Source: Sphaerospermopsis torques-reginae ITEP-024
GTDB lineage: Bacteria > Cyanobacteriota > Cyanobacteriia > Cyanobacteriales > Nostocaceae
Length of the DNA: 64,000 nucleotides
Direction of reading: 5' to 3'
Assembly (NCBI RefSeq): GCF_019598945.1
Contig: NZ_CP080598.1
Location: forward strand, 4,464,001 to 4,528,000
The notes under the pieces are model-generated. The model did no database searches and was not told where the DNA came from. It was given only the letters and a program-made list of their open reading frames with translations. Below, one piece after another: positions 53,076 through 63,436 of the stretch (position 1 is the first letter of the stretch; the number at the start of each line of letters is the position of its first letter). The position numbers and the translations under genes are program-made.

Positions 53076-53275
53076 TGCAGAACTCAATATCTAATCACTT
53101 AACTATTGAAATTGAACAAGAAGAAGATGGACGTTGGATAGCAGAAATTTTAGAAATTCCTGGTGTTTTAGCTTATGGTTCAACTCAACAACAAGCAATA
53201 TCTAATGTACAAGCATCAGTTTTGCGAGTAATTGCTGATAAAATTAAAAATTCAGAAATGTACTGGGTGAAATAA
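53075..53275 (+). CDS. HicB-like antitoxin, copy 2
   Basis: A protein of 66 residues: NHLTIEIEQEEDGRWIAEIL, EIPGVLAYGSTQQQAISNVQ, nearly the same as the gene at 51098. It ends with KNSEMYWVK. It precedes HicA by about 40 bases and may be its partner, although a second HicB-like gene follows HicA. Confidence 0.78.
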   Translation: MQNSISNHLTIEIEQEEDGRWIAEILEIPGVLAYGSTQQQAISNVQASVLRVIADKIKNSEMYWVK

Positions 53276-53314
53276 TTCTCATCTTTAATGTAACATACAG
53301 GGGTTTTGTTCTTT

Positions 53315-53530
53315 GTGCCTAAAAAAATTCGAGAACTAAAAGCTAAACTATTAAAGGCTGGCTTTACTTACAGACCAGGTAAAGGAAGTCATACAGTTTG
53401 GAGTCATCCCAGTTTATCCTATAGTTTGATATTATCAGGGAAAGACGGAGCAGACGCAGATCATTATCAAGAACGTGATGTAAGAAATGCCCTCAGAGAC
53501 TTAGAAAATTTAGATAACGAGGAAGAGTAA
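53315..53530 (+). CDS. hicA: HicA-family toxin
   Basis: A protein of 71 residues from the GTG at 53315; an in-frame TTG lies at 53306. PKKIRELKAKLLKAGFTYRP, GKGSHTVWSHPSLSYSLILS with the GSH histidine, then RDVRNALRDLENLDNEEE. A full HicA fold. It is followed at two bases by a HicB with PFEFGPY-type sequence, the usual pairing. Confidence 0.85.
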   Translation: MPKKIRELKAKLLKAGFTYRPGKGSHTVWSHPSLSYSLILSGKDGADADHYQERDVRNALRDLENLDNEEE

Positions 53531-53532
53531 TT

Positions 53533-53760
53533 ATGAATCATCATTACAGTATATTAATTCAGTGGTCAGATGAAGATCAAAAATATGTAGTCAGTTTTCC
53601 AGAGTTCGGTCCTTATGCCCATACTCATGGAGAAACTTATGCAGAAGCTCTAAAAAATGGAGAAGAAGTATTAGAACTTTTGATTGAAGAATATCAGTTA
53701 CAAGGAAGACAACTTCCACGTCCTTTAATGGTAGGTTCTTCTATGATAATTGGTCATTAA
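53533..53760 (+). CDS. hicB: HicB-family antitoxin
   Basis: A protein of 75 residues: HHYSILIQWSDEDQKYVVSF, PEFGPYAHTHGETYAEALKN, GEEVLELLIEEYQLQGRQLP. This is the common cyanobacterial HicB placed directly after HicA. It lacks a separate DNA-binding domain. Confidence 0.87.
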   Translation: MNHHYSILIQWSDEDQKYVVSFPEFGPYAHTHGETYAEALKNGEEVLELLIEEYQLQGRQLPRPLMVGSSMIIGH

Positions 53761-53782
53761 TTTTCAACTTTTCATTCTTTAG

Positions 53783-54388
53783 TTATCCACCATTTTCCAC
53801 CATCCAAACCAACATCCCCAAAATTTCATCTACAGGAGGTAAAGGATAATCAGACAAATCAATAGTCACAGTATCACCCTCTAACTTTAAAAATCGCCAT
53901 TGTGTACCGCTACTAATTGCACCATAAATAACACTAAGGGGATTATTTTTAGCAATATTAAATCTCTGTGCGGCTACCATCTCTGCAATACACTGTCCAA
54001 ACCCAGTTCTTAAATCTGCTTTTTTGGCTTCTACAATCACAATTACAGGTGCTTCAATTTCCAACACTTCAGGAGAACTACTTAATAGAAAATCACATAT
54101 TCCATTCAGTCCTACAGACTCATCAACTGTAAAATCTTCTCCCGAAAATAAACTAATTTGCCGATTTAAAATTCTTCTCACTTCTAACAAAACTGGATAA
54201 ATAATCCCTTCAGAACGCGCTTTTTCACTAGCAGAAGCAGCAAGGGGTAAACTTTCTGCTAAATATGCTGTTAACGTCGTAGATGGTTCAATTTTGGCAA
54301 CTTCAGGAATAAACCGCCCACCTTCCTGAGTTTTTAAACCAAAAGCTTCTTTTACCTTACCTATAGATGTAAATTGACTATAAGACAT
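53783..54388 (-). CDS. PD-(D/E)XK nuclease-like protein
   Basis: A protein of 201 residues. The core GICDFLLSSSPEVLEIEAPV, IVIVEAKKADLRTGFGQCIA contains an Asp and a downstream E-A-K typical of PD-(D/E)XK enzymes, as in the N-terminal nuclease of restriction subunits. The C-terminus (WRFLKLEGDTVTIDLSDYPL) is a conserved end seen in cyanobacterial homologues. It is convergent with the HicAB pair and is a likely defence-related protein of unknown target. Confidence 0.72.
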   Translation of the reverse strand: MSYSQFTSIGKVKEAFGLKTQEGGRFIPEVAKIEPSTTLTAYLAESLPLAASASEKARSEGIIYPVLLEVRRILNRQISLFSGEDFTVDESVGLNGICDFLLSSSPEVLEIEAPVIVIVEAKKADLRTGFGQCIAEMVAAQRFNIAKNNPLSVIYGAISSGTQWRFLKLEGDTVTIDLSDYPLPPVDEILGMLVWMVENGG

Positions 54389-54536
54389 AAATCTATAAAA
54401 CTTGATTCTTTAAAATTGCTATTTTATATAATTATACAATAATTTTTTTAAAAAATTAATAATCCTCCTAAGATATAAAATATAGTATAAAATACTATGA
54501 AAACAAAATTACAATTACCACATTTATTGATCTATT

Positions 54537-55208
54537 ATGACTGAAAATCGCTCCACAGTTCAAAACCTAGCTCAACAATACATCGAAGCAGGTAAACCAA
54601 CAGCATGGTTTGAAGTGCTTTACTCCCAAGCAAATAACGATGAAAAACTGATTCCTTGGGCAGATATGAAACCTAATCATAACCTAGTACAATGGCTAGA
54701 TGATCATAAAATTCACGGTCAAGAAAAAAGAGCATTAGTAATTGGTTGTGGTTTAGGAGATGACGCAGAAGAATTATCAAAACGTGGTTTTAATGTCACA
54801 GCTTTTGATATTTCCCCCTCAGCCATAAAATGGTGTAAACAGAGATTTCCTAATTCTTCAGTTAATTATCTAGTTGCTGATTTATTAAATCCTCCTAGTG
54901 AATGGAATCAAAATTTTGATTTTATTTTAGAATCCTATACTTTGCAATCATTACCCACAGCAGTAAGTAACCAAGCTATTGATATAATAGCGAATTTTCT
55001 ATCTGTTCAAGGAACATTATTAATTATTTGCAGACGTAGAAATCCAGAAGATCAACTAGATAAAGTTCCTTATCCATTAACTAAAAATGACCTGATGAGA
55101 TTTGTAGATGCAGGATTATCATTAGTCAATTTTGAAGATTATTTAGATCAAGAAATATCATCTTCATTGAGAAGATTCAGAGTAACTTTTAAAAATCTTA
55201 AAAAATAA
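54537..55208 (+). CDS. Class I SAM-dependent methyltransferase
   Basis: A protein of 223 residues. SAM motif I ALVIGCGLGDDAEELSKRGF, then VTAFDISPSAIKWCKQRFPN (acidic residue for the ribose) and FDFILESYTLQSLPTAVSN. It resembles the thiopurine methyltransferase-like group, which methylates sulfur, selenium or small organic substrates. The substrate is not known. It stands between nuclease-like and glycosidase genes. Confidence 0.82.
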   Translation: MTENRSTVQNLAQQYIEAGKPTAWFEVLYSQANNDEKLIPWADMKPNHNLVQWLDDHKIHGQEKRALVIGCGLGDDAEELSKRGFNVTAFDISPSAIKWCKQRFPNSSVNYLVADLLNPPSEWNQNFDFILESYTLQSLPTAVSNQAIDIIANFLSVQGTLLIICRRRNPEDQLDKVPYPLTKNDLMRFVDAGLSLVNFEDYLDQEISSSLRRFRVTFKNLKK

Positions 55209-55537
55209 ACAAACCTTAGTCGCCATATAGCAATCCTCAATAAAATATGAACACCTATTTTTTCCACCTCTGCGTCTGGATCGGTTCGTTTTAAAAAATC
55301 CGTTCATAAATCAAATAGGAGTCCTATATATCTATCAATGTTTATCAGCTTCTAACTTTACAGCTTGATCATTTTTGGATTTAAAAGCATTCTTATTATT
55401 CACTAAAACTCTCTAGAGAATAGCTGATTACTGATTACTGATAGCTGAATACTTACTTACATTTTTTCAGCAAAACCCTAAATAGGGGCAGAAGTTTAAA
55501 AACCTCTACCCCATTTTTAAGTAACTCTATTTGCTAC
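55209..55537. other. Intergenic region between convergent genes
   Basis: No ORF. It holds the dispersed phrase CAAATAGGAGTCCTATA (55312-55328), a GATTACTGATTACTGATAGC heptamer tract (55422-55445), and the hairpin noted separately. Confidence 0.5.
55483..55518. terminator. Candidate hairpin terminator between convergent genes
   Basis: GGGGCAGA and TCTACCCC pair (one mismatch) around an A/T loop, followed on the plus strand by ATTTTT. It lies 20-55 bases past the glycosidase stop on the minus strand. It could end both transcripts; the T-run is short. Confidence 0.35.
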
Positions 55538-58339
55538 CTATTCAGGGCTTTTTCCTTGAGCAGTATAACTTCCATATTGTTGAATTAGTTTTGCAACTAC
55601 TCCAGTCCAACCTGTTTGATGACTAGCGCCAATACCCGCACCATTATCTCCATGAAAATATTCATAGAAAAGAATGTATTGATTCCAATTTGGGTCTTCT
55701 TGAAACTTTCCAGATCCTCCATACACAGGTCGCGCACTGCTACCTTCCGATTTTGGTAAGAAGATATTGATCAATCTTTGAGAAATTGCTGTAGACACTT
55801 CCCAAAGATTCATCATTTTTCCTGAACCAGTGGGATATTCTACTTTAAAATCATCTCCTAAATAACGGTGGAATTTTTGGAGTGATTCAATAATTAAAAA
55901 ATTCACAGGCATCCAAATCGGACCACGCCAATTAGAATTACCACCAAATAAACCAAATCTTGATTCTCCAGGTTCATATTCTACTAAAGGTCTTTGGTAA
56001 CTACCATCTTCCATTCTGATAGCAAAAGGCAAGACATAAGGATTAGGTGGTTGATGAGATTTAGATAAAGCCCGAATGCCATAATCTCCTAAAAATTCAG
56101 CTTCATCGAGCATTCGCTTGAGAATTAATTTCAGCCTTTCAGGACTGACTAAAGATAAGGCTAAACCACCTTCCATTAAATTACTAGATGTCTTATCTAT
56201 GTAAATATTGTCAGTTAAATCTGGACGATTTTTGAGAAACCAGTCAGCCCTTTTTCTAAAGTCAGAAGACAAATATTTATCTAGGGTTTCCTGATCAATC
56301 ATTTCCACTGCAAATAGAGGAATAAGCCCTACCATAGAACGGACTTTCATCGAGAAAGAAAAAGGATTATTTCCTCCCTCGATTGCATTAGCAGGAACTT
56401 TGAGAATGTCATAGAAAAAGCCACCGCCTTCTTGATATTCACTATCATCCCAAATATTGACTTCTGCTCCTCCTAGTTTGTTCAGAGCTTCAGCAATCAA
56501 TAAAAAGTGCTGGAAGTATTTAGAAGCCATATCATCATAAACTTTGGAATTTCTATGAATTTTGGCTAACTCCGTCGCCATTTTCAACAAGTTAAGACAG
56601 AACATTCCCATCCAACTTGTACCATCGGCTTGTTCAATACTAGCTCCAGAAATTTTCAAATTACTGCGATCAAAAACCCCAATATTATCTAGCCCCAGGA
56701 AACCGCCGCCAAACAAATTATTTCCATCTACATCCTTGCGGTTAATCCACCAAGTAAAGTAGAGAGATAATTTCTGAAATAGTTGTTCGAGAAATTCTTG
56801 ATCTGCATTGCCATACATTTTCTCTTCGATTTTATAAACCCGCCAAGCTGCCCAAGCATGAACTGGAGGATTTACGTCGCTAAAGTTCCACTCATAAGCT
56901 GGTATTTGGCCATTGGGGTGCATAAACCATTCTCTGGTGAAGAGATATAATTGCTTTTTAGCAAAATCTGGATCAATTAAGGCGAGAGGAATAGTATGAA
57001 ATGCTAAATCCCAAGCAGCAAACCAAGGATATTCCCATTTATCGGGCATGGAAATGATATCTTCATTAAATAAATGAGTCCATTCACTATTTCGCCCTGA
57101 ATTTTTGCGTTGTGGTGGTGGTGGTGCGCCGGGATCACCATTGATCCAATCCTGTACAACATAGTGGAAAAATTGCTTACTCCATAACATCCCTGCAAAG
57201 GCTTGTCTTTGGACATTACGCATTTCCGGTGATAATTCTTGATAGGGAGTAACTGCTTGATAGAATTGATCAGCTTCATTTTTGCGTTGTGCAAATACTG
57301 ATGCAAATTCACTACCAAAAGGTGTGGTTAAATCATCAATATCACTCAGGCGCAATCGTACTACTTGAGTTTCCCCAGGAGCAAGATTTAATTGATAGTA
57401 AGGTGAAACTTTTGTTCCTTGTTGATGATTTACCGCAGCAGTTTGACCATTAACAATATAATCGTTAATGCCATCTTTGACGCAAGAGCTATTTTCTCCC
57501 CATCCAAACCTTTTTTTATTGGTTTCATTTTCTGTGTATAGCATGGCCTTGGGGGTTTCACAATACAGCCATTTCTTAACTTCTGGTTGGGATGATTTCA
57601 GGTCAGTAAATTCAGCTTTAACTACCTGAAAATTCCCAGTAGAATTAACACCTTTGAGAGAAGGTTTAGGTTCTTCTGTTTTTCCCCAAGACCAAGTATT
57701 ACGAAACCAAAGGGTCGGTGCTAGATGTAAGTCTTTAGCTTCAGGACCTCTATTAACAACCGTAATTTGAATTAAGATATCTTCGGGAGTATTTTTGGCA
57801 TATTCGACAAACACATCAAAATAACGGTCATCATCGAATATTCCTGTATCCATTAATTCAAATTCAAAGGCGCGAGAATCTTCTCTTTTGCGGCGGCCAT
57901 TTTCTTTGATTAATTGTTCATAGGGAAAGGCATTATGAGGATATTTGTATAGTCCCTTCATGTAAGAGTGAGTGGGGGTACTATCCAAATAAAAATAATA
58001 CTCTTTGACATCTTCCCCGTGATTTCCTTCACTATTGGTTAATCCAAATAACCTTTCTTTGAGGATAGGATCTTTACCATTCCACAGGGCGATCGCAAAA
58101 CAAAGACGTTGATGATTATCAGAAATTCCCATAATCCCATCCTCTCCCCAACGATAGGCACGGGAACGAGCTTGATCATGGGAAAAGTAGTCCCAAGCGT
58201 TGCCATCAGGACTATAATCTTCCCGTACAGTTCCCCATTGGCGATCGCTTAAATAAGGACCCCACTTTTTCCAATGTTGCTCCCGGTTGCTATCTTCAAC
58301 TAATCTTTTTCTTTCGGCAGTATCTTGAATGTTAATCAT
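55538..58339 (-). CDS. GH63/MGH1-like glycoside hydrolase
   Basis: A protein of 933 residues without signal peptide. It starts with the well-conserved [20 protein letters not shown] and [20 protein letters not shown]. An N-terminal beta-sandwich is followed by an (alpha/alpha)6 barrel with [40 protein letters not shown] and [20 protein letters not shown]. This is the bacterial group of GH63/MGH1-like glucosidases, which may hydrolyse alpha-glucosides such as glucosylglycerate or mannosylglycerate types; the substrate is not set by sequence. It is the last gene of the leftward cluster. Confidence 0.85.
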   Translation of the reverse strand: MINIQDTAERKRLVEDSNREQHWKKWGPYLSDRQWGTVREDYSPDGNAWDYFSHDQARSRAYRWGEDGIMGISDNHQRLCFAIALWNGKDPILKERLFGLTNSEGNHGEDVKEYYFYLDSTPTHSYMKGLYKYPHNAFPYEQLIKENGRRKREDSRAFEFELMDTGIFDDDRYFDVFVEYAKNTPEDILIQITVVNRGPEAKDLHLAPTLWFRNTWSWGKTEEPKPSLKGVNSTGNFQVVKAEFTDLKSSQPEVKKWLYCETPKAMLYTENETNKKRFGWGENSSCVKDGINDYIVNGQTAAVNHQQGTKVSPYYQLNLAPGETQVVRLRLSDIDDLTTPFGSEFASVFAQRKNEADQFYQAVTPYQELSPEMRNVQRQAFAGMLWSKQFFHYVVQDWINGDPGAPPPPQRKNSGRNSEWTHLFNEDIISMPDKWEYPWFAAWDLAFHTIPLALIDPDFAKKQLYLFTREWFMHPNGQIPAYEWNFSDVNPPVHAWAAWRVYKIEEKMYGNADQEFLEQLFQKLSLYFTWWINRKDVDGNNLFGGGFLGLDNIGVFDRSNLKISGASIEQADGTSWMGMFCLNLLKMATELAKIHRNSKVYDDMASKYFQHFLLIAEALNKLGGAEVNIWDDSEYQEGGGFFYDILKVPANAIEGGNNPFSFSMKVRSMVGLIPLFAVEMIDQETLDKYLSSDFRKRADWFLKNRPDLTDNIYIDKTSSNLMEGGLALSLVSPERLKLILKRMLDEAEFLGDYGIRALSKSHQPPNPYVLPFAIRMEDGSYQRPLVEYEPGESRFGLFGGNSNWRGPIWMPVNFLIIESLQKFHRYLGDDFKVEYPTGSGKMMNLWEVSTAISQRLINIFLPKSEGSSARPVYGGSGKFQEDPNWNQYILFYEYFHGDNGAGIGASHQTGWTGVVAKLIQQYGSYTAQGKSPE

Positions 58340-58430
58340 GGTTTTTTCAGATTTAATAAATGAAATGTTGGTAAAAAAAAGTCTGAATTAGCTAGATAAA
58401 TATCTCAGCTATCTCTCAGCTATCTCTCAG

Positions 58431-59870
58431 CTATCTTTCAGCTAAACTGGTGAGAAAACTAATACTAGGAGCGAAAAAATACTCTCCTCCTTTCATTTTC
58501 ACCCATAACTCAAAATGATACTCCTTAGTTTCACACTCACCCCATTTTGTTGGCCATTTGGATACAACATTTTTCGGATCACCTTTTGGTTTTCCTGGTT
58601 GACCAATTACTGGATCAAGTCCTACACCAACATCAACAAAACGGTCAGGATTTGCCCATCTCGACTGCATAAAATTGAATTGATTTTCAATATCTGCCTG
58701 GAAACAAAGAAATAATAATCCTGATCCTTCTGTCGGTTTGGCAGTGGGATCATGTTCTCCATAACTGACTGCACGACGGGCAATGCGATGATCTCTTTCT
58801 ATGCGTAAAGCTTCATCAAAATCAGGAGCAGATTCAACCCGTCCTGTATCACCACGGGGGTTTGTTTTACGAATATGGGCTTGAAATGGACATTTTGTAG
58901 CTGCCGTATCCTCATCATAATTAAAGTTATTAGTTGGAGTTACAGCATAGGTGGGAATATCTGATTTAGTAACAGGAGTACCATCAGCAAAACGACCCAT
59001 CACTAAAGCCCCTGCTAAATCATTTTTGATGTTTAAAGTTTCCGCAAGTTTCTGTTGATCCTCATGAAATGCTTTCACATTTTGTTCAAGTTTTCGGTAA
59101 ACTAAATAGCTACCATAACTATCCTCAGTTTTCCCATTATAATCTTTCACGAGAATAATATCTAAAGAAGCTCTTGGGTCCCATTGACTGAAATTACCAT
59201 CATTGGTTCGCGCTCTGACAATATCTCGTTTGATAAATAATGGCTGACTTACCCCATCAACAAAACCAAAATGTTCAATCACCTGTCCGGCTTTATTTCT
59301 GAGAATAAAACCATCTTCTCGGTGTAGAATTACTGCAACTTGGCGTAGACTCTGACAAATTTGATTGACAGTTTGCAACAAATTAATCAAGTTATCATCA
59401 GCAATTAATAGTAAAGCATGAATATCTTTTTGAAATCCTGCTTCCCAGTCTTTCACCTCCGGATCTTTTAAAAAATCTTGTCTGATTTGCTCATTTTTCA
59501 TCCCCATAGTAAAAGGCTGATCTTTCGGCACTTGAAAAGGTTTAAATCCTAAAGCCTCATAACCATAACGAGTTAGTAAAAAGTTAGCAAAAACCTTTCC
59601 CGGAATGCCTTCTTGTCGGTAGCGTAAAGCCTCATCTGCTTGTTGTTTAGCTGATGTTACATAACATTTAGCAAAAGTTTGTATCCAGTTTTTAGCTTCG
59701 GTAACTTTGTCCGCTTTCCATTCTAAAAACAGATGTACGCTGTAATCTCGTCCATGTCCTTTTAAAATGTTTCCTTGCAAGTCTTCTAAGAGTCCTTGAT
59801 ACTTGCCAGGATTTTCTGGATCAATGCCGGTTTCGGGAACATTTTTTAAGTCTTCTTCTGTTAATGCCAC
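58431..59870 (-). CDS. DyP-type heme peroxidase
   Basis: A protein of 479 residues with no signal peptide or Tat motif. The GFVDG motif (EHFGFVDGVSQPLF) supplies the distal Asp; CPFQAHIRKTNPRGD holds the proximal heme-binding His; HRIARRAVSYG holds the distal Arg; GLLFLCFQADIENQFNFMQS follows. It is long for the family, like class C/D DyPs. It would oxidise dyes, phenols or other donors with H2O2. It lies 28 bases downstream of a copper-radical oxidase gene that produces H2O2, same strand, so the two are probably co-expressed. Confidence 0.9.
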   Translation of the reverse strand: MALTEEDLKNVPETGIDPENPGKYQGLLEDLQGNILKGHGRDYSVHLFLEWKADKVTEAKNWIQTFAKCYVTSAKQQADEALRYRQEGIPGKVFANFLLTRYGYEALGFKPFQVPKDQPFTMGMKNEQIRQDFLKDPEVKDWEAGFQKDIHALLLIADDNLINLLQTVNQICQSLRQVAVILHREDGFILRNKAGQVIEHFGFVDGVSQPLFIKRDIVRARTNDGNFSQWDPRASLDIILVKDYNGKTEDSYGSYLVYRKLEQNVKAFHEDQQKLAETLNIKNDLAGALVMGRFADGTPVTKSDIPTYAVTPTNNFNYDEDTAATKCPFQAHIRKTNPRGDTGRVESAPDFDEALRIERDHRIARRAVSYGEHDPTAKPTEGSGLLFLCFQADIENQFNFMQSRWANPDRFVDVGVGLDPVIGQPGKPKGDPKNVVSKWPTKWGECETKEYHFELWVKMKGGEYFFAPSISFLTSLAER

Positions 59871-59897
59871 AAATTTCCACCTTTTTGATGACTTTTT

Positions 59898-61859
59898 TTA
59901 TGCAGCTTGAAGTCTGACAATTTTGGCTTTGGCAGGTTTACCGACATCATTGAGATAAAACATCATGTAGTATCCAGGAGGATAAAGATTGGCGTTGTCA
60001 GGTGCGGTAAATTCCACCAATGAAGTATCATCAGATACTTTAGTGGCTAACTCTACTAACCGTTGTCCATAATCAAAGGAATGGGTAACAGCCCCCAACT
60101 TCACAAGTACCAATGATGGGTTTTGAGTACCATTTTTGACCTTAATTGTTCCTGTTTTTCCATATTCCAGAACTTCAGGAGCTTGATTGATTTGAGGGCG
60201 CTTACCTGATCTAAAGAGATAGGGAGGACTGAAAATTTCTCCTTGCCAAATTTCCGCCGGCACAAAGGGCTGAGAATCTCCTGCGGCGTAATAATGTTGC
60301 GGATCTTTGTAAAAGGTGTCAACATCAAATTCTTCAGGTTGACCTGATTCATTGTGTAGCTTGGCAAAGGTAAAAAATGTTTGCGGATCACCGAGAACAT
60401 CCACACGAACTGTACCGTCTTTTGTGACTGCGGCTCGGTTAGCATTTCCCCCCACAACTAATACACGGGCATCCGGTAATAAAACAGCACCATTATGGTA
60501 AAGTCTGGGAAATTTACCAGGGTTTAAGGACTTGGTTCTATACCCGGCGGTGGCCTTTTCATCTGGAGTCATCAGTAAAGGTTCGTAAACTGGCAGATAT
60601 TCGGGATATTGACCACCATTAATCACTAAAATTTCTTTAGTCGGTAAAATGACAGCTTGGAGGTTAGCTCTGGGTTTATCCAAGAAATTATCAAATATTT
60701 CCCATTTACCAATCTTGTTACCAACTTTTTCCGGTGCAATCCAATGTTGTAAACTGCTGGATACCCTGACCTCTTTGGGAAATCCTGCTGTACTACCACC
60801 CCGTCCAAAATTAATACTGTTTGTCCCAATAATGCCACCCAATAAAATGACATCTTCCGAATTAGGGACTTGTAAACCGGTGCCGTAGGCTTTATTAGTT
60901 TCTAAGCGATCTGGACCAACCTCAAAACTAATGGAGAGATTGCCATTATCCCCTTCTTTAACACTCATTAAATAGCTTTTTTTACTGAAATGGGGAACAG
61001 TAACCCCAGCAATACCGGCTTCATCTCCAGTAATCAGTAATCTACCATCTTTTAAGGGAAAAACACGGGGATAAAGATCAATACTATCGTAAACATTTTC
61101 ACCTTCTACTTTAGTGTTGAAGGGACTGTTTTCAATTAGTCTGGGGTCGAAATATTGGAGTTTCTCGGTTTTGGGATCATAAATTTCAATGCTGGGGTTA
61201 ATTTGGTTAGGTTTATCCCATTTTAAACCCGAAAAAATGACCACTTTGCCACTAGCCAGAGGAATTAAACTGGGATACCAACGTCCATCTTTTGTTTCTC
61301 CAATAGCCTTCCATTCTCCTGTTTGCCATTTATACAGATTAATCTGTTTAGTACCAGTAAAAGCTCCTCCGGGATAATAACGTCCTGTTCCCCCAATAAA
61401 TAGAACATTACCATCGGCTAACTGTACATGACCCAGACAAAAGAGATCATTAGTTGTGCCATTTTGTAAAGCTGGAGGTGAAGGAATACGTTCAAATTTT
61501 CCCGTTTTTGGATCAAGTAAACCTGTATTGTTGATGGCATTGTAATTTTTTGGATCTACCCCTTCCTTAAACTGATATTTTCCATTTTCTTCAATGAGGG
61601 TACTCCGAAAACTACTACCATTGATCATTAAAACTTTGCCATTTGGTAGCACAATGGTATGGACAGACTGCATCCGATCCTGTGTAGGTGGCATGGGTAT
61701 GGTTGTCCATGATCCCATGATTTCTTTAGATCCTATTTTGGGACTAGCGATCGCTAAATCCCAGCCTAAAAATGTTAGACATAAGGACAAGAAAAACACC
61801 AGAAACACCGTGAAAATATTGATGCTGTTGGGGAATACCTTAACTATCTTCATGATCAA
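59898..61859 (-). CDS. Galactose/glyoxal oxidase-like copper-radical oxidase (GlxA-like)
   Basis: A protein of 653 residues. An N-terminal signal peptide or anchor (NIFTVFLVFFLSLCLTFLGW, then DLAIASPK) exports it. The Kelch propeller carries the copper-radical site: LFCLGHVQLADG (cross-linking Cys), DGRWYPSLIPLASG (cross-linked Tyr), RLYHNGAVLLPDARVLVVGG (axial Tyr and ligand His), and, in the C-terminal DUF1929 domain, VTHSFDYGQRLVEL (second His). All key residues are present. It should oxidise a primary alcohol or aldehyde with O2, releasing H2O2. Overlaps or borders the DyP gene. Confidence 0.88.
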   Translation of the reverse strand: MIMKIVKVFPNSINIFTVFLVFFLSLCLTFLGWDLAIASPKIGSKEIMGSWTTIPMPPTQDRMQSVHTIVLPNGKVLMINGSSFRSTLIEENGKYQFKEGVDPKNYNAINNTGLLDPKTGKFERIPSPPALQNGTTNDLFCLGHVQLADGNVLFIGGTGRYYPGGAFTGTKQINLYKWQTGEWKAIGETKDGRWYPSLIPLASGKVVIFSGLKWDKPNQINPSIEIYDPKTEKLQYFDPRLIENSPFNTKVEGENVYDSIDLYPRVFPLKDGRLLITGDEAGIAGVTVPHFSKKSYLMSVKEGDNGNLSISFEVGPDRLETNKAYGTGLQVPNSEDVILLGGIIGTNSINFGRGGSTAGFPKEVRVSSSLQHWIAPEKVGNKIGKWEIFDNFLDKPRANLQAVILPTKEILVINGGQYPEYLPVYEPLLMTPDEKATAGYRTKSLNPGKFPRLYHNGAVLLPDARVLVVGGNANRAAVTKDGTVRVDVLGDPQTFFTFAKLHNESGQPEEFDVDTFYKDPQHYYAAGDSQPFVPAEIWQGEIFSPPYLFRSGKRPQINQAPEVLEYGKTGTIKVKNGTQNPSLVLVKLGAVTHSFDYGQRLVELATKVSDDTSLVEFTAPDNANLYPPGYYMMFYLNDVGKPAKAKIVRLQAA

Positions 61860-61912
61860 ATTTCTCAGTCATAATTTCTCGTTTAAATAGTCATATCCCT
61901 CAGAAAATTAGC

Positions 61913-62929
61913 CTACTTGAGAGCTTTTTGAATCTCCTTTTTAGTAACTTGAATAGCCTTATCTGCAATATCGTAAGCACTGGGATAACAATTAGGTTGA
62001 TCTTCCCCTGGTATCCAAAACTTGCGTCGAGACAGGCGCAAAGAACTGGCAAAAGCAGGGATAGCATTGAAAACTTCCACAGCAATTGGTCCAGTGTACA
62101 CTGGTAAAACAGGTTTAAGAAAAGTTTGCCAGGGTAGCCAACAGGTATGGAGAGCGCCGCGATCAGGAGGTGAAACTTGAATGTAATGTAAACGTTTTTG
62201 TTGAGCTAAATAGTTAACTTGTTCTGCAAATTTTTCTGGACCATCTCCATCTAAGATTTCATGGGCGCTATCAATTACTACCCCCACTTGTTTACTTTCC
62301 ACACCTTTGAGAAAGTCAATTAATTGAGATAATTTATTCGGTCCTGGTGTTTCCCAATGGGTAATAGGTTCAATGGCCAATTTCACATTTTTTCTTTCAG
62401 CATATTTACCCAATTCATTGAGAATAGGTTGGGCATTTTGATAACGTATAGCTAAATGATCCTGTAGTTGATCGCTCCAAATACCATCATTACAGTCTGT
62501 TGTAGGAAAAACACCATAGGGAATGACAATGGGACCCATCATAATTTCACCCCCTAAAGCTGCCGTAACATCAACTCTAGATTTCAGATATTCTAGGGCT
62601 GCTTCTCTTTGTTTTGCAGAGGAAGAACTAGGATCAAACGTTTGAGTTGCTCCTACATTGGTGGATATTTTAATATCTGCTAAACCTTCGCTATCCAGAT
62701 ATTGACGTAAATTTCGATAATTTTCTACATCTTGAGCATAATTTTCAGGATTGCTCGTACCAATGGGAAATTCAAATCCAGTATAACCAAATTTTTTCAG
62801 TTCTTTGATATGCCCTACTACAGTTTTCCGATATTCTAAATTATCGGGTTTTAAATCTGTAGTAAACATGAAAAAACTCAGGTAAATATCAGGAGAATAT
62901 GCTGGTTTGTTCATTTGATGATGTTCCAA
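61913..62929 (-). CDS. Sugar phosphate isomerase/epimerase-like TIM-barrel protein
   Basis: A protein of 338 residues (MNKPAYSPDIYLSFF at residue 6 may be the true start). It belongs to the xylose isomerase-like AP_endonuc_2 family: FGYTGFEFPIG, an LAIEPITHWETPGPNKLSQL block with a metal-binding Glu, VGVVIDSAHEILDGDG and LHYIQVSPPDRGALHTCW, then PIAVEVFNAIPAFASSLRLS with the last Glu. It is probably an epimerase or isomerase for a sugar or inositol derivative. It belongs to the same leftward cluster as the oxidase and DyP genes. Confidence 0.85.
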   Translation of the reverse strand: MEHHQMNKPAYSPDIYLSFFMFTTDLKPDNLEYRKTVVGHIKELKKFGYTGFEFPIGTSNPENYAQDVENYRNLRQYLDSEGLADIKISTNVGATQTFDPSSSSAKQREAALEYLKSRVDVTAALGGEIMMGPIVIPYGVFPTTDCNDGIWSDQLQDHLAIRYQNAQPILNELGKYAERKNVKLAIEPITHWETPGPNKLSQLIDFLKGVESKQVGVVIDSAHEILDGDGPEKFAEQVNYLAQQKRLHYIQVSPPDRGALHTCWLPWQTFLKPVLPVYTGPIAVEVFNAIPAFASSLRLSRRKFWIPGEDQPNCYPSAYDIADKAIQVTKKEIQKALK

Positions 62930-62977
62930 TAATTCTGTGATGAGAAGTTTTTCTTAGCCTGACAATAGCCGCGAAAA

Positions 62978-63370
62978 TTATGAGGGTTTTTTGTTCCAAA
63001 TTTGACGATCAATTTTCCAAATTCCGGACTCTTTTTTCATTAACCACAAAGCCCGAAATATGACTTTATTTTCAGCACTACCATTATGAGGATGAATAGT
63101 TGCATGAGATATACCAATTACATAACCAAAATCACCCATGACTTCAATTTCCTCAGCAGTGAAAATTGGATGAATATCTTTTTTATCAATGCTTTGGGCA
63201 AATCCTTCTACAATATCTGCTATACCACAGCGATCATCTACATCCGGTGCCATCCAAAGGGCATCTTCTGTATACATATCAGCATAACCATCAAGATTTC
63301 TAGTTCTCACATTTTCGGCATAGGTTTCTTCAAATACTCGTCTGATTTCTTCTTTATCTTGAGAATACAT
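62978..63370 (-). CDS. SnoaL/NTF2-like (DUF4440-type) protein
   Basis: A protein of 130 residues: EIRRVFEETYAENVRTRNLD, GYADMYTEDALWMAPDVDDR, then VIGISHATIHPHNGSAENKV and LMKKESGIWKIDRQIWNKK. This is the cone-shaped NTF2-like fold. Such proteins may be isomerases, hydratases or small-molecule binders. It is set between the two TIM-barrel genes of the cluster, so it may act on the same substrate. Confidence 0.78.
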   Translation of the reverse strand: MYSQDKEEIRRVFEETYAENVRTRNLDGYADMYTEDALWMAPDVDDRCGIADIVEGFAQSIDKKDIHPIFTAEEIEVMGDFGYVIGISHATIHPHNGSAENKVIFRALWLMKKESGIWKIDRQIWNKKPS

Positions 63371-63396
63371 ATCTAAAATCCTCAGAATTTGGATTG

Positions 63397-63436
63397 ATTT
63401 GTGTCTTAATTTGTGTCTTAATTTGTGTCTTAATTT
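63397..63436. repeat. 12-bp tandem repeat upstream of the NTF2-like gene
   Basis: Three exact copies of ATTTGTGTCTTA followed by a partial one, 27 bases upstream of the NTF2-like gene start. The spacing of about one helical turn (12 bp) could let a regulator bind cooperatively, or it is a small slipped repeat. Confidence 0.6.

Noticed and set aside
60101-60888. Overlapping ORFs within the GlxA-like gene
   Set aside because: Other frames of a gene with full active-site conservation; no independent support.
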